In this document: in pieces, positions 1-7,663 of the stretch
Layout: each line of letters opens with the position of its first letter
How positions within the stretch are numbered: the stretch's first letter is position 1
Assembly (NCBI RefSeq): GCF_020215705.1
Contig: NZ_JAIWNB010000001.1
Location: 1,054,001 to 1,118,000, forward strand
Direction: 5' to 3'
Source of the DNA: Nonomuraea aurantiaca
GTDB taxonomy: Bacteria; Actinomycetota; Actinomycetes; Streptosporangiales; Streptosporangiaceae
Length of the DNA: 64,000 bases
Translations under genes and position numbers: made by a program
Notes under the pieces: model-generated
Databases searched by the model: none
What the model was told of the DNA's origin: nothing
The model's input: only the letters and a program-made list of their open reading frames with translations

Positions 1-1
1 C

Positions 2-379
2 CGCGGTCCGGGCGGACAGGGGCGAGCCGCGGTCGTCGCGCAGGATGACATCGCCGACGCCGCCACCACTGTGCTGCTCCATGCCCCTGAGCACGCCGGA
101 GCCACCTACGACCTGACCGGCCCGCAACCGCTCACCCTCGCCGACGTCGCCGCGATCCTGTCGCGGGCCACAGGGCGCGCCATCACGTACCACCCCGAGA
201 GCGTGGAAGAGGCCTACCGGTCCCGCGCCTCCTACGGAGCCCCGGACTGGCAGCTCGACGCCTGGGTCTCCACCTACACCGCCATCGCCAACGGCGAGCT
301 CGACGCGGTCAGTGACGCCATCCCTCGCCTGACCGGCCACCACGCGACCCCACTGGCCGACGTCGTCTCACGGACCTAG
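2..379 (+). CDS. NmrA/SDR-type NAD(P)-binding protein, 3' end only
   Basis: Open from the left edge of the window to a TAG stop, so only the C-terminal ~125 residues are visible. The segment around YDLTGPQPLTLADVAAIL, followed by a Thr/Tyr-rich stretch, is typical of the substrate-binding half of atypical short-chain dehydrogenases of the NmrA/NAD(P)H-binding family. There the phrase 'tYdLTGPeals' precedes the helix that covers the active site. The Rossmann domain lies outside the window, so the substrate cannot be judged. The stop codon overlaps the stop of the convergent NUDIX gene by two bases. Confidence 0.7.
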   Translation, partial: RGPGGQGRAAVVAQDDIADAATTVLLHAPEHAGATYDLTGPQPLTLADVAAILSRATGRAITYHPESVEEAYRSRASYGAPDWQLDAWVSTYTAIANGELDAVSDAIPRLTGHHATPLADVVSRT

Positions 380-840
380 AGCTTGCGCATGGTACGGAGG
401 ATCCACGGCGGGCAGTTCGGGTCCTCCTCCGCCTCCGCGAGCGTGAGCCAGACCAGCCCGGCCACCTCATCGGCCGCGGCGGCGAAGGGGCGGGCGTCGG
501 CGGGCAGCGATCCCGAGAACACCACGTTGATCACCGGGTCGCCGTCGTCGGTCACGAAGAACGCGCTCTCCACGTAGGAGAGCCCGACTCCGGTGATGTC
601 GACGCCGACCTCCTCGGCGACCTCCCGGCGGGCGGTCTCCTCCAGGACGGCCGCGCCGATGCCGTCGCCCTCGACCTTGCCGCCGATGCCGCTGAGGACG
701 CCCGGCGCGTGAGCCTCCCCCTCCCCGCGCTTGATGAGCAGCCAGCGGCCGTCTCGTTCTCGTTGGAGGAAGATCTCGACATTCACCACGTAGGCCGGGC
801 GTCCGCCTCTGGTGACGCAGGCCGGGTGCTCACTCGTCAT
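376..840 (-). CDS. NUDIX hydrolase
   Basis: A 154-residue protein. Family members hydrolyse nucleoside diphosphates linked to another moiety, with Mg2+ held by the NUDIX helix. The box is visible as GIGGKVEG (residues ~51-58) and RREVAEEVGV (~71-80); the canonical REVxEExGv part is intact, but the loop before it is about four residues longer than usual. The start chosen is the ATG at 838-840. Longer antisense reading upstream is an artefact of G+C bias. It diverges from the FAD oxidoreductase gene with only 42 bp between the starts, so the promoters overlap. The substrate cannot be predicted. Confidence 0.85.
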   Translation of the reverse strand: MTSEHPACVTRGGRPAYVVNVEIFLQRERDGRWLLIKRGEGEAHAPGVLSGIGGKVEGDGIGAAVLEETARREVAEEVGVDITGVGLSYVESAFFVTDDGDPVINVVFSGSLPADARPFAAAADEVAGLVWLTLAEAEEDPNCPPWILRTMRKL

Positions 841-882
841 GCCCCGGACTCTACGAGAGCGATCACTAGGTATGGTGCCGGT

Positions 883-2385
883 ATGGGGTCCTATGACGTC
901 GTTGTCGCGGGTGGCGGGCACAACGGGCTGGTGGCGGCCGCGTACCTGGCGCGGGCCGGGCGGCGGGTGCTGGTGCTGGAGCGGCTCGGGTACGTCGGCG
1001 GCCTGGCGATCTCCGCGCGGCCCTTCCCCGGCGTGGACGTACGGCTGTCGCGCTACTCCTACCTGGTCAGCCTCCTCCCCACCGAGATCGTCCGCGACCT
1101 GGGGCTCCGCCTCGACCTGCGCCGGCGCCGCTACTCCTCCTACACGCCCCACGGCGACACCGGCCTGCTCGTGGACGACGGCGACGAAGGCGCGACCGCC
1201 GCCTCGTTCAGAACCGTCACCGGAGGCGACGCCGACCACCGGGCGTGGCGGGAGTTCTACGGCCTGACCGCCGAGGTGGCCCGGCTCCTGGCGCCCACGC
1301 TGCTCGAACCCCTGCGTACCCCCGCCGAGATCGAGCGCCTGGTGGGCGCGGAGGCGTGGCGGGAGCTGTTCCAGCGGCCGATCGGGCAGGCGGTGGACGA
1401 GCGGTTCGGTGACGACACCGTGCGCGGCGTGGTGCTGACCGACGCGCTGATCGGGACGTTCGCCGACCCCGCCGCGGACCTGCTGGCCAACCGGTGCTTC
1501 CTCTACCACGTGATCGGCGACGGGACGGGCGACTGGAACGTGCCGGTCGGCGGGATGGGCGCGGTGTCGGGGGCGCTCGAAGCGGCCGCCAGACAGGCGG
1601 GCGCCGAGATCAGAACCGGTGCGGAGATCATCGGGATCTCCCCATCGGGCGAGGTGGCCTTCCGCGCGGACGACGGCGAGCACACGGTCACGGGACGGCA
1701 CGTACTGGCCAACCTGCCGCCGGCCGTGCTCGACCGGCTGCTCGGCGCGACGCCGGAGCTGCCCGAGGGCGCCCAGCTGAAGGTCAACATGGTGCTGAGC
1801 AGGCTGCCGCGGCTCAAGGACGACTCGGTGGACCCGCGCGCGGCCTTCAGCGGTACGTTCCACATCAACGAGGGCCGCGACCAGCTGGCCCGGGCCCACG
1901 CGCAGGCGGCGGCGGGCCGGATCCCCGACCTGCCGCCCGCCGAGGTCTACTGCCACTCCCTGACCGACCCGTCGATCCTCGGCCCCGAGCTGCGGGGCCG
2001 GGCGGAGACGCTGACGCTGTTCGGGCTGCACATGCCCGCCCGGCTGTTCCGCGAAGATCCGGACAAGGCGCGGGACGAGGCGCTCAGGGCCACCCTGGCC
2101 TCCATCGACAGCGTGCTGGCCGAGCCCATCGAGGACTGCATCCTGCGGGCCCCCGACGGCACACTCTGCGTCGAGGCCAAGTCGCCGGTGGACCTGGAGA
2201 ACGAGGCGGGCCTGCCCGGCGGCCACATCTTCCACCGCGACCTGAGCTGGCCGTACGCGGAGGAAGGCGGCTGGGGGGTGGAGACCGGGCACGAGCGGAT
2301 CCTGCTGTGTGGCGCCGGCGCCCGGCGGGGCGGCGGCGTCAGCGGCATCGCCGGCCACAACGCGGCGATGGCCCTACTGACCTGA
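883..2385 (+). CDS. FAD-dependent oxidoreductase (phytoene desaturase/PYROXD2-like)
   Basis: A 500-residue flavoprotein. The N-terminus has the dinucleotide-binding motif DVVVAGGGHNGLVAAAYL followed by an acidic residue after VLVL, the FAD-ADP binding signature of the phytoene desaturase/amine oxidase superfamily. The C-terminus (GAGARRGGGVSGIAGHNAA) is the second FAD contact seen in PYROXD2-type proteins. The start is the ATG at 883, because the Rossmann motif begins five residues later. The last 12 bases overlap the end of the convergent TetR gene. The likely role is oxidation or desaturation of an unknown hydrophobic substrate; no carotenoid genes are adjacent, so a carotenoid role is not supported. 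Confidence 0.85.
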   Translation: MGSYDVVVAGGGHNGLVAAAYLARAGRRVLVLERLGYVGGLAISARPFPGVDVRLSRYSYLVSLLPTEIVRDLGLRLDLRRRRYSSYTPHGDTGLLVDDGDEGATAASFRTVTGGDADHRAWREFYGLTAEVARLLAPTLLEPLRTPAEIERLVGAEAWRELFQRPIGQAVDERFGDDTVRGVVLTDALIGTFADPAADLLANRCFLYHVIGDGTGDWNVPVGGMGAVSGALEAAARQAGAEIRTGAEIIGISPSGEVAFRADDGEHTVTGRHVLANLPPAVLDRLLGATPELPEGAQLKVNMVLSRLPRLKDDSVDPRAAFSGTFHINEGRDQLARAHAQAAAGRIPDLPPAEVYCHSLTDPSILGPELRGRAETLTLFGLHMPARLFREDPDKARDEALRATLASIDSVLAEPIEDCILRAPDGTLCVEAKSPVDLENEAGLPGGHIFHRDLSWPYAEEGGWGVETGHERILLCGAGARRGGGVSGIAGHNAAMALLT

Positions 2386-2946
2386 GGGCTCGTGGTCCGA
2401 GACCAGCCGGACCGCCACGGTCATGGCGGTGGAGGCCAGCTCGGACGGCGGCAGGTCCATGCCGAACACCTCCGGCACCCCGCCCAGGATCAGCGCGAAC
2501 ACCGCCAGCCGCGCCTCGAACTGCATGATCGCGTCGGCCCCCGGCCTGCTCAGCACCGACACCAGTGTGACAATGCGGTCCTGCATCCGGTCGCCCACCG
2601 ACGACTGGGCGAACGCCCCCTGGTTCATCTGCGCGAAGCGCATCAGGGGACGCCACTTGTCCTCCAGCAACTCGGAGATCCGCCGCAGGATCTCCCGCCG
2701 GGCCTCGAACGTGTCCGGCTGCGCACGGGCCCACTCCGCGAGCTCGTCGAGCGAGGCGATGAACCCGTCGGCGATGCTGGAGAGGATCTCCTCTTTCGTC
2801 CGGAAGTGGTAGTACAGCGCCGGCCGGGTGATCTCCAGCCGCTCCGCGACCTCCTGCAACGTGGTCTTGTCGTAGCCCCGCTCGGCGAACAGCTCCATCG
2901 CGACCCGCTGGATCCGCTCACGTGTATCGGTCCGCCGCCCTGCCAT
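2374..2946 (-). CDS. TetR-family transcriptional repressor
   Basis: A 190-residue regulator with an N-terminal TetR helix-turn-helix (roughly residues 10-55). The recognition region TTLQEVAERLEITRPALYYHF is followed by KEEIL, a classic arrangement. The remaining ~135 residues form the helical ligand and dimerisation domain. It is divergent from the P450 gene, and the 28-bp palindrome at 2979-3006 lies between them, so it probably represses both itself and the P450. The ligand is unknown. Confidence 0.9.
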   Translation of the reverse strand: MAGRRTDTRERIQRVAMELFAERGYDKTTLQEVAERLEITRPALYYHFRTKEEILSSIADGFIASLDELAEWARAQPDTFEARREILRRISELLEDKWRPLMRFAQMNQGAFAQSSVGDRMQDRIVTLVSVLSRPGADAIMQFEARLAVFALILGGVPEVFGMDLPPSELASTAMTVAVRLVSDHEPSGQ

Positions 2947-2978
2947 TTCACTCCGTTCGCTTGACGGCCGGCCCCTCC

Positions 2979-3006
2979 ATTGCTTACTTTCGCGTAAGTA
3001 AGCAAT
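2979..3006. promoter_or_regulatory. Palindromic operator between tetR and P450 genes
   Basis: A 28-bp inverted repeat: ATTGCTTACTT, then TCGCGT, then AAGTAAGCAAT. The 11-bp arms are perfect, and the centre adds CG/CG after one mismatch. It sits 33 bp upstream of the TetR start and 30 bp upstream of the P450 ATG. Position, length and symmetry match TetR operators of the TTACTTAC/GTAAGTAA kind. That it is bound by the adjacent TetR protein is inference. Confidence 0.85.
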
Positions 3007-3035
3007 GCGATTCCGGCTTCGTAGGGAGCAAGACT

Positions 3036-4235
3036 ATGACCCCCTCCTTCCCTGTCCCGCGCACGTGTCCGTACGCGCCGCCGCCCGAGTACGAGCGGAT
3101 GCGCGAGGAGGCGCCGCTCGTACGGAGGTCGCTGCCCAACGGCGACGTCTGGCTGGTCACCAGGTACGCCGAAGCCAGGCAGGTGCTGAACGGCCCAGGC
3201 ATCAGCACCAGCCCGGCCACCCCTGGCCATCCGAACAACGCCTTATCCACCGAGGAGCCCACCGAGGAGCAGCGCGCGGTCATAGAACAGTTCAGGGTCG
3301 GCCAGTTCATCGACATGGACCCGCCCGAGCACGGCCGATTCAGGCGGCTGCTCATCCCCGAGTTCACCGTCAGGCGCGTCAAGGAGATGCGGCCCGGCAT
3401 CCAGCGGACCGCCGACCTGCTCATCGACGACATGCTCGCCAAGGGCCCGGAGGCCGAGCTGGTCGCCGACTTCGGGCTGGCGCTGCCGTCGCTGGTCATC
3501 TGCCAGCTGCTCGGTGTGCCGTACGCCGACCACGAGTTCTTCCAATCGCGTACCCGCAAGATGGTGTCGGCCGAGGACCCGCAGACGGGCTTCGCCGCGA
3601 TCCTGGAGATCAAGAGCTACCTCGACGACCTCGTCACCGAGGCCGAGAAGCAGCCCAAGGACGACCTGCTCGGGCGGCTGATCGCGGCGGGAGAGGTGAG
3701 CCACGACGAGATCGTCGGCATGATCTCGCTGCTGCTCGTCGCGGGCCACGAGACCACCGCCAACATGATCCCGCTCGGCGTCCTCACCCTGCTGCGCCAC
3801 CCTGACCAGCTGGCCAGGCTGCGCGAGGACCCGGGACTGTGGCCGATGGCGATCGAGGAGCTGCTGCGCTACCTGTCGATCGTCGACTGGGCGGCCTTCG
3901 ACCGGGTGGCCATCGAGGACCAGGAGATCGGCGGGCAACTCGTCAAAAAGGGCGAGGGCATCTTCGTGCTCGGCGCCTCGGCGAACAGGGACGAGCGGGC
4001 CTTCGAGCGGCCGGACGACTTCGACATCGACCGCGGCGCCCGCCACCACGTCGCCTTCGGCTACGGCGTCCACCAATGCCTCGGCCAGAACCTGGCCAGG
4101 GCCGAGCTGGAGATCGCCTACCGGACGCTGTTCGAGCGGATCCCGTCGCTGCGTCTCGCGGTGGACGAGGAGGAGGTGTCGTTCAAGTACAGTCAGGTCA
4201 TCTTTGGGGCGAACGCCATGCCCGTCACGTGGTAG
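3036..4235 (+). CDS. Cytochrome P450
   Basis: A 399-residue soluble bacterial P450. Visible signatures are the I-helix oxygen-activation motif AGHETT (from residue ~236), the K-helix ExxR (E275-LLR278), and the heme loop FGYGVHQCLGQNLAR with the axial cysteine at C348. Length and motifs fit the CYP105/CYP107-like actinomycete classes, which receive electrons from ferredoxins; no ferredoxin is next to it. The start is the ATG at 3036, preceded by GGGAG. A longer in-frame extension would run through the operator and is rejected. Probably repressed by the divergent TetR protein. The substrate is unknown. Confidence 0.93.
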   Translation: MTPSFPVPRTCPYAPPPEYERMREEAPLVRRSLPNGDVWLVTRYAEARQVLNGPGISTSPATPGHPNNALSTEEPTEEQRAVIEQFRVGQFIDMDPPEHGRFRRLLIPEFTVRRVKEMRPGIQRTADLLIDDMLAKGPEAELVADFGLALPSLVICQLLGVPYADHEFFQSRTRKMVSAEDPQTGFAAILEIKSYLDDLVTEAEKQPKDDLLGRLIAAGEVSHDEIVGMISLLLVAGHETTANMIPLGVLTLLRHPDQLARLREDPGLWPMAIEELLRYLSIVDWAAFDRVAIEDQEIGGQLVKKGEGIFVLGASANRDERAFERPDDFDIDRGARHHVAFGYGVHQCLGQNLARAELEIAYRTLFERIPSLRLAVDEEEVSFKYSQVIFGANAMPVTW

Positions 4236-4247
4236 CTGCAATAGCAC

Positions 4248-4285
4248 TCATGAAACAGCCCGGAACCGTTCATGGCGTTCTCATG
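4248..4285 (+). promoter_or_regulatory. TCATG direct repeats upstream of response regulator
   Basis: Three TCATG copies begin at 4248, 4270 and 4281, spaced 22 and 11 bp, which puts them on one face of the helix. The first and third read CTCATGA. OmpR-type regulators bind direct repeats with about 11-bp phasing, so this may be an autoregulatory site for the gene starting at 4308. Short motif, modest support. Confidence 0.4.
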
Positions 4286-4307
4286 ATGGGGCCTTAGCGT
4301 AAAGATT

Positions 4308-5003
4308 ATGAGTGAGCCCGCACGATTGCTGGTGGTGGACGACGAGCCCGCGTTGCGCGAGGCGCTGCAGTCGAGCCTGGAATTCGAGGGCTACAAGGTC
4401 GTCACCGCCAACGACGGGCAGGCCGCGCTCGACCAGGTGGCGCGCGAGACGTACGACGCGGTGCTGCTCGACGTCATGATGCCGCGCCTCGACGGGCTGA
4501 CCGCCTGCCGCCGGCTCAGGGCCACGGGCAACCACATCCCCGTGCTCATGCTGACCGCGCGCGACGCGGTCGGCGACCGGGTCTCCGGACTCGACGCGGG
4601 CGCCGACGACTACCTGGTCAAGCCGTTCGAGCTGGACGAGCTGCTGGCCAGGGTCCGCGCCCTGCTGCGGCGGGGCGCGCTCAACTCCGCCGTCCCGGAG
4701 GTCACGCTGACCTACGGCGACCTGCGCATGGACCCCGACACCCGCGAGGTCACCAGGGGCGAGCGGCGGCTGGACCTGACCAGGACCGAATACCTGCTGA
4801 TGGAACTGTTCCTGACGCACCCGCGCCAGGTGCTGACCCGCGAGCAGATCCTGGGCGAGGTGTGGGGGTTCGACTTCGAGCCGACGTCCAACTCGCTCGA
4901 CGTGTACGTGATGTACCTGCGCCGCAAGACCGAGGCCGGCGGCGAACCGCGGGTGATCCACACCGTCCGCGGGGTGGGCTACACGCTGCGGGCCGCGCCG
5001 TGA
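4308..5003 (+). CDS. OmpR-family response regulator
   Basis: A 231-residue two-domain regulator. The receiver domain (~5-118) carries the acidic pair D11-D12, the phospho-acceptor D55 in [11 protein letters not shown], and K105 in LVKPF. A winged helix DNA-binding domain (~135-228) ends with RGVGYTLRA. It resembles the MprA/TcrA group of actinomycete envelope-stress regulators. Its stop overlaps the GTG start of the sensor kinase (GTGA at 5000-5003), so the pair is translationally coupled. Confidence 0.93.
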   Translation: MSEPARLLVVDDEPALREALQSSLEFEGYKVVTANDGQAALDQVARETYDAVLLDVMMPRLDGLTACRRLRATGNHIPVLMLTARDAVGDRVSGLDAGADDYLVKPFELDELLARVRALLRRGALNSAVPEVTLTYGDLRMDPDTREVTRGERRLDLTRTEYLLMELFLTHPRQVLTREQILGEVWGFDFEPTSNSLDVYVMYLRRKTEAGGEPRVIHTVRGVGYTLRAAP

Positions 5004-6337
5004 GGCGATACAGCCTGCGCTCCCGGCTCACCCTCCTCGTCACGGTCGCCGTGGCCCTGGCCATCGCGGCCTGCGCGGGACTGTCGTGGTTCATCGTGCG
5101 CGAGCAGATGGTCCGCCAGCTCGACCAGACCATCATGGACCCCGAGGGCAAAGGGGACCAGAGGTGGCTGAGGGACCATTGCTCGGTGGAGGGAACCCCC
5201 GCCGAATATGCCGCCGGCCTGGTGACGTTGCTGTACGCGGACGGTACGACCTGCTCGCTGGGCTCGCCGATCGTGGTGACCGAGGAGGACAAGCCGGCCA
5301 TCCCCCACCCCGGCCGGCCGATCTACCGCTACGGCGTCACCAAGGACGGCATGCCGGTGCGCGTCGTGACGGTGAACTTCGCGCCAGGTGCGGCCGTCCT
5401 GGAGGCCAGGCCGCTGTTCCACCTCCAGGACACGTTGCGCAACACCGCGTTCGCACTGGCGGCCGTCGCCGCTCTGGGCGTGCTCGGCGCCGGATGGGCG
5501 GGCCTGGCCATCTCCCGTACGGCGCTGGCGCCCGTCGGCCGCCTCACCAAGGCCGTTGAGCACATCGCCCGGACAGAGGACCTCGACACCCCCATTCCCG
5601 TCAAGGGCAGCGACGAGATCGCCCGGCTGAGCCTGGCGTTCAACGCCGTGATCACCGCTCTGGCCGCGTCGCGCGAGCGCCAGCAGCAACTCGTCGCCGA
5701 CGCCGGGCACGAGCTGCGCACCCCGCTGACCACCCTGCGTACCAACATCGACCTGCTGCTGCGCAGCGAGCAGACGGGCCGCAGCCTGGACCCCGGTGCC
5801 AAGGAACGCCTGCTGGTCAACGTGAAGGCCCAGTTCGCCGAGCTCACCGCGCTCGTCGGCGACCTGCTCCAGCTCGCCCGCGGCGACACCGACCACGAGC
5901 CGCATGTCGAGCTGGGCCTGCACCAGGTCGTCACCGCCGCCGTCGAACGGGCCAGGCTGCGCGGCGCCGACGTCACGCTCGACCTCCAGCCCTGGTACGT
6001 CGTCGGCAACGCCGCCTCCTTGGAACGTGCCGTACTCAACCTCATCGACAACGCCGCCAAGTTCAGCCCGGACGGCGAGGTCCAGGTCAGCCTGCGGCAG
6101 GGCGAGGTGACCGTACGCGATCACGGGCCCGGCATCCCCGAAGAGGACCTGCCGCACGTCTTCGAACGCTTCTGGCGTTCCCCGGCCGCGCGCGGCCTGC
6201 CCGGCTCCGGGCTCGGCCTGGCGATCGTCGCGCAGGCCGTGGCCGAGGCGGGCGGAAAGGTACGCCTGGAGAACGCGCCCGGCGGCGGCGCGATCGCGAT
6301 CGTCGAACTGCCCGGGAATCTCACCCCTCACTCATAA
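5000..6337 (+). CDS. Sensor histidine kinase of a two-component system
   Basis: A 445-residue membrane kinase. Residues ~8-32 are a first membrane helix, an extracytoplasmic sensor loop follows, a second helix lies near ~150-170, then a HAMP linker. The HisKA motif [12 protein letters not shown] has the phospho-acceptor at H237. The ATP-binding domain shows the N box [11 protein letters not shown], the G1 box [11 protein letters not shown], the F box HVFERFWR and the G2 box GSGLGLAI. The GTG start overlaps the regulator's stop. An MprB-like role in sensing envelope stress is plausible but not proven. Confidence 0.93.
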   Translation: MRRYSLRSRLTLLVTVAVALAIAACAGLSWFIVREQMVRQLDQTIMDPEGKGDQRWLRDHCSVEGTPAEYAAGLVTLLYADGTTCSLGSPIVVTEEDKPAIPHPGRPIYRYGVTKDGMPVRVVTVNFAPGAAVLEARPLFHLQDTLRNTAFALAAVAALGVLGAGWAGLAISRTALAPVGRLTKAVEHIARTEDLDTPIPVKGSDEIARLSLAFNAVITALAASRERQQQLVADAGHELRTPLTTLRTNIDLLLRSEQTGRSLDPGAKERLLVNVKAQFAELTALVGDLLQLARGDTDHEPHVELGLHQVVTAAVERARLRGADVTLDLQPWYVVGNAASLERAVLNLIDNAAKFSPDGEVQVSLRQGEVTVRDHGPGIPEEDLPHVFERFWRSPAARGLPGSGLGLAIVAQAVAEAGGKVRLENAPGGGAIAIVELPGNLTPHS

Positions 6338-6380
6338 TCGGCTAAGTCCCGTTAAAGACCCCCGCGATGGGATCTGGGGC

Positions 6381-7550
6381 ATGCACACAACAGTCAAGAC
6401 CCGGCTGGTCGAGGTGGTCGTCCCGGTCTACAACGAGCAGCGGGCCCTGCGCGACAGCATCGGCCGGCTGCACGCCTACCTCTCGGGCACCTTCCCCTAC
6501 GACTACCGCATCACGATCGCCGACAACGCCAGCACGGACAACACCTGGCAGCTGGCCATAGAGCTGGCCGCCGAACTGCCGCACGTACGGGCCGTACACC
6601 TGGACGGCAAGGGACGCGGGCGGGCGCTGCGCCAGGTGTGGTCGGACAGCGACGCGGACGTCGTCAGCTACATGGACGTCGACCTGTCCACCGACCTGGA
6701 CGCGTTCCTGCCGCTGGTGGCCCCGCTGCTGTCGGGCCACAGCGACCTGGCCATCGGCACCCGGCTGGCCAGGACGTCGCGGGTGGTGCGCGGGCCGAAG
6801 CGCGAGTTCATCTCCCGCTCGTACAACCTGCTGCTCCACTCCGTCATGGGCGCCAAATTCTCTGACGCCCAGTGCGGCTTCAAGGCCGTGCGCACCGAGA
6901 TCGCGCAGGCGCTGCTGCCCGCCGTCGAGGACGAACAGTGGTTCTTCGACACCGAGCTGCTGCTGCTGGCCGAGCGGCACGGGCTGCGCATCCACGAGGT
7001 GCCCGTCGACTGGGTGGACGACCCCGACAGCCGGGTGGACGTCTTCCAGACCGCCATGGACGACCTGCGCGGCCTGGTCAGGGTGGCCCGCAAGACGCTG
7101 TCCGGGGCAGCCCGGATCCCGGTGCCCGCCCGCGTGTCGCAGGCGCGGTTGCCGCGCGGGATGGCGGCGCAGTTGCCCAGGTTCGCGGTCGTGGGCATGG
7201 TGAGCACGCTGGCGTACCTGCTGCTGTTCTCGGGGCTGCGGCAGGCGATCCCGGTGCTCGCGGCCAACGCGATCGCGCTGCTGGTGACGGCCGTGGCCAA
7301 CACGGCCGCCAACCGACGCTTCACCTTCGGGGTGACGGGGTCGGCGGGGGCCATGCGGCACCAGTTCGAGGGGCTGATCGCGTTCCTCGTGGGGCTGGCG
7401 CTGACCAGCGGCGTGTTGGCGCTGCTGCCGGACGGGGCCTCTCATGGGGTGGAGCTGGTGGCGGTCGTGGTGGCGAACGCGCTGGCCACGCTGGTCCGCT
7501 TTTTGCTGCTGCGCGTCTGGGTCTTCAACCCTCGCCGGAGGACGTCATGA
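6381..7550 (+). CDS. GT2 glycosyltransferase fused to GtrA-like membrane domain
   Basis: A 389-residue protein. The N-terminal ~240 residues are a GT-A glycosyltransferase of the dolichyl/polyprenyl-phosphate mannose or glucose synthase type: VEVVVPVYNEQ at the start, DNAST, and the metal-binding D99-x-D101 in SYMDVDLSTD. The C-terminal ~130 residues form four membrane helices of the GtrA family, with the typical ANAIALLVTAVANTAANRRF. Such fusions load a sugar onto a polyprenyl phosphate and move it across the membrane. The stop overlaps the next gene's start (ATGA), and that gene is a membrane GT39 enzyme that would use the lipid-linked sugar. Confidence 0.9.
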   Translation: MHTTVKTRLVEVVVPVYNEQRALRDSIGRLHAYLSGTFPYDYRITIADNASTDNTWQLAIELAAELPHVRAVHLDGKGRGRALRQVWSDSDADVVSYMDVDLSTDLDAFLPLVAPLLSGHSDLAIGTRLARTSRVVRGPKREFISRSYNLLLHSVMGAKFSDAQCGFKAVRTEIAQALLPAVEDEQWFFDTELLLLAERHGLRIHEVPVDWVDDPDSRVDVFQTAMDDLRGLVRVARKTLSGAARIPVPARVSQARLPRGMAAQLPRFAVVGMVSTLAYLLLFSGLRQAIPVLAANAIALLVTAVANTAANRRFTFGVTGSAGAMRHQFEGLIAFLVGLALTSGVLALLPDGASHGVELVAVVVANALATLVRFLLLRVWVFNPRRRTS

Positions 7551-7663
7551 CGGATGCGCGTCCGGATCTTCCATCTGCGCCGGAGAACGTCATGACCGAT
7601 GCGCATCGCGTTCGCCAACCTTCGCCGGAGGACCTCGTGACCACGACCCTCGCCCGTCCGAGT
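7529..7663 (+). repeat. 45-bp repeat, each copy with its own start site
   Basis: CCGGAGGAC/CCGGAGAAC followed by a start codon occurs three times exactly 45 bp apart, with in-frame starts at 7547 (ATG), 7592 (ATG) and 7637 (GTG). Each copy carries its own Shine-Dalgarno-like GGAG or GGAGG. The protein reads MTDARPDLPSAPENV, MTDAHRVRQPSPEDL, then VTTT. Copies one and two are the closest; the third diverges soon after its start codon. Confidence 0.7.

Noticed and set aside
376..2358. 660-residue minus-strand reading frame covering the NUDIX gene and antisense of the FAD oxidoreductase
   Set aside because: Only the last 154 residues are protein-like; the rest is the Arg/Gly/Pro-rich shadow of the real gene on the other strand.
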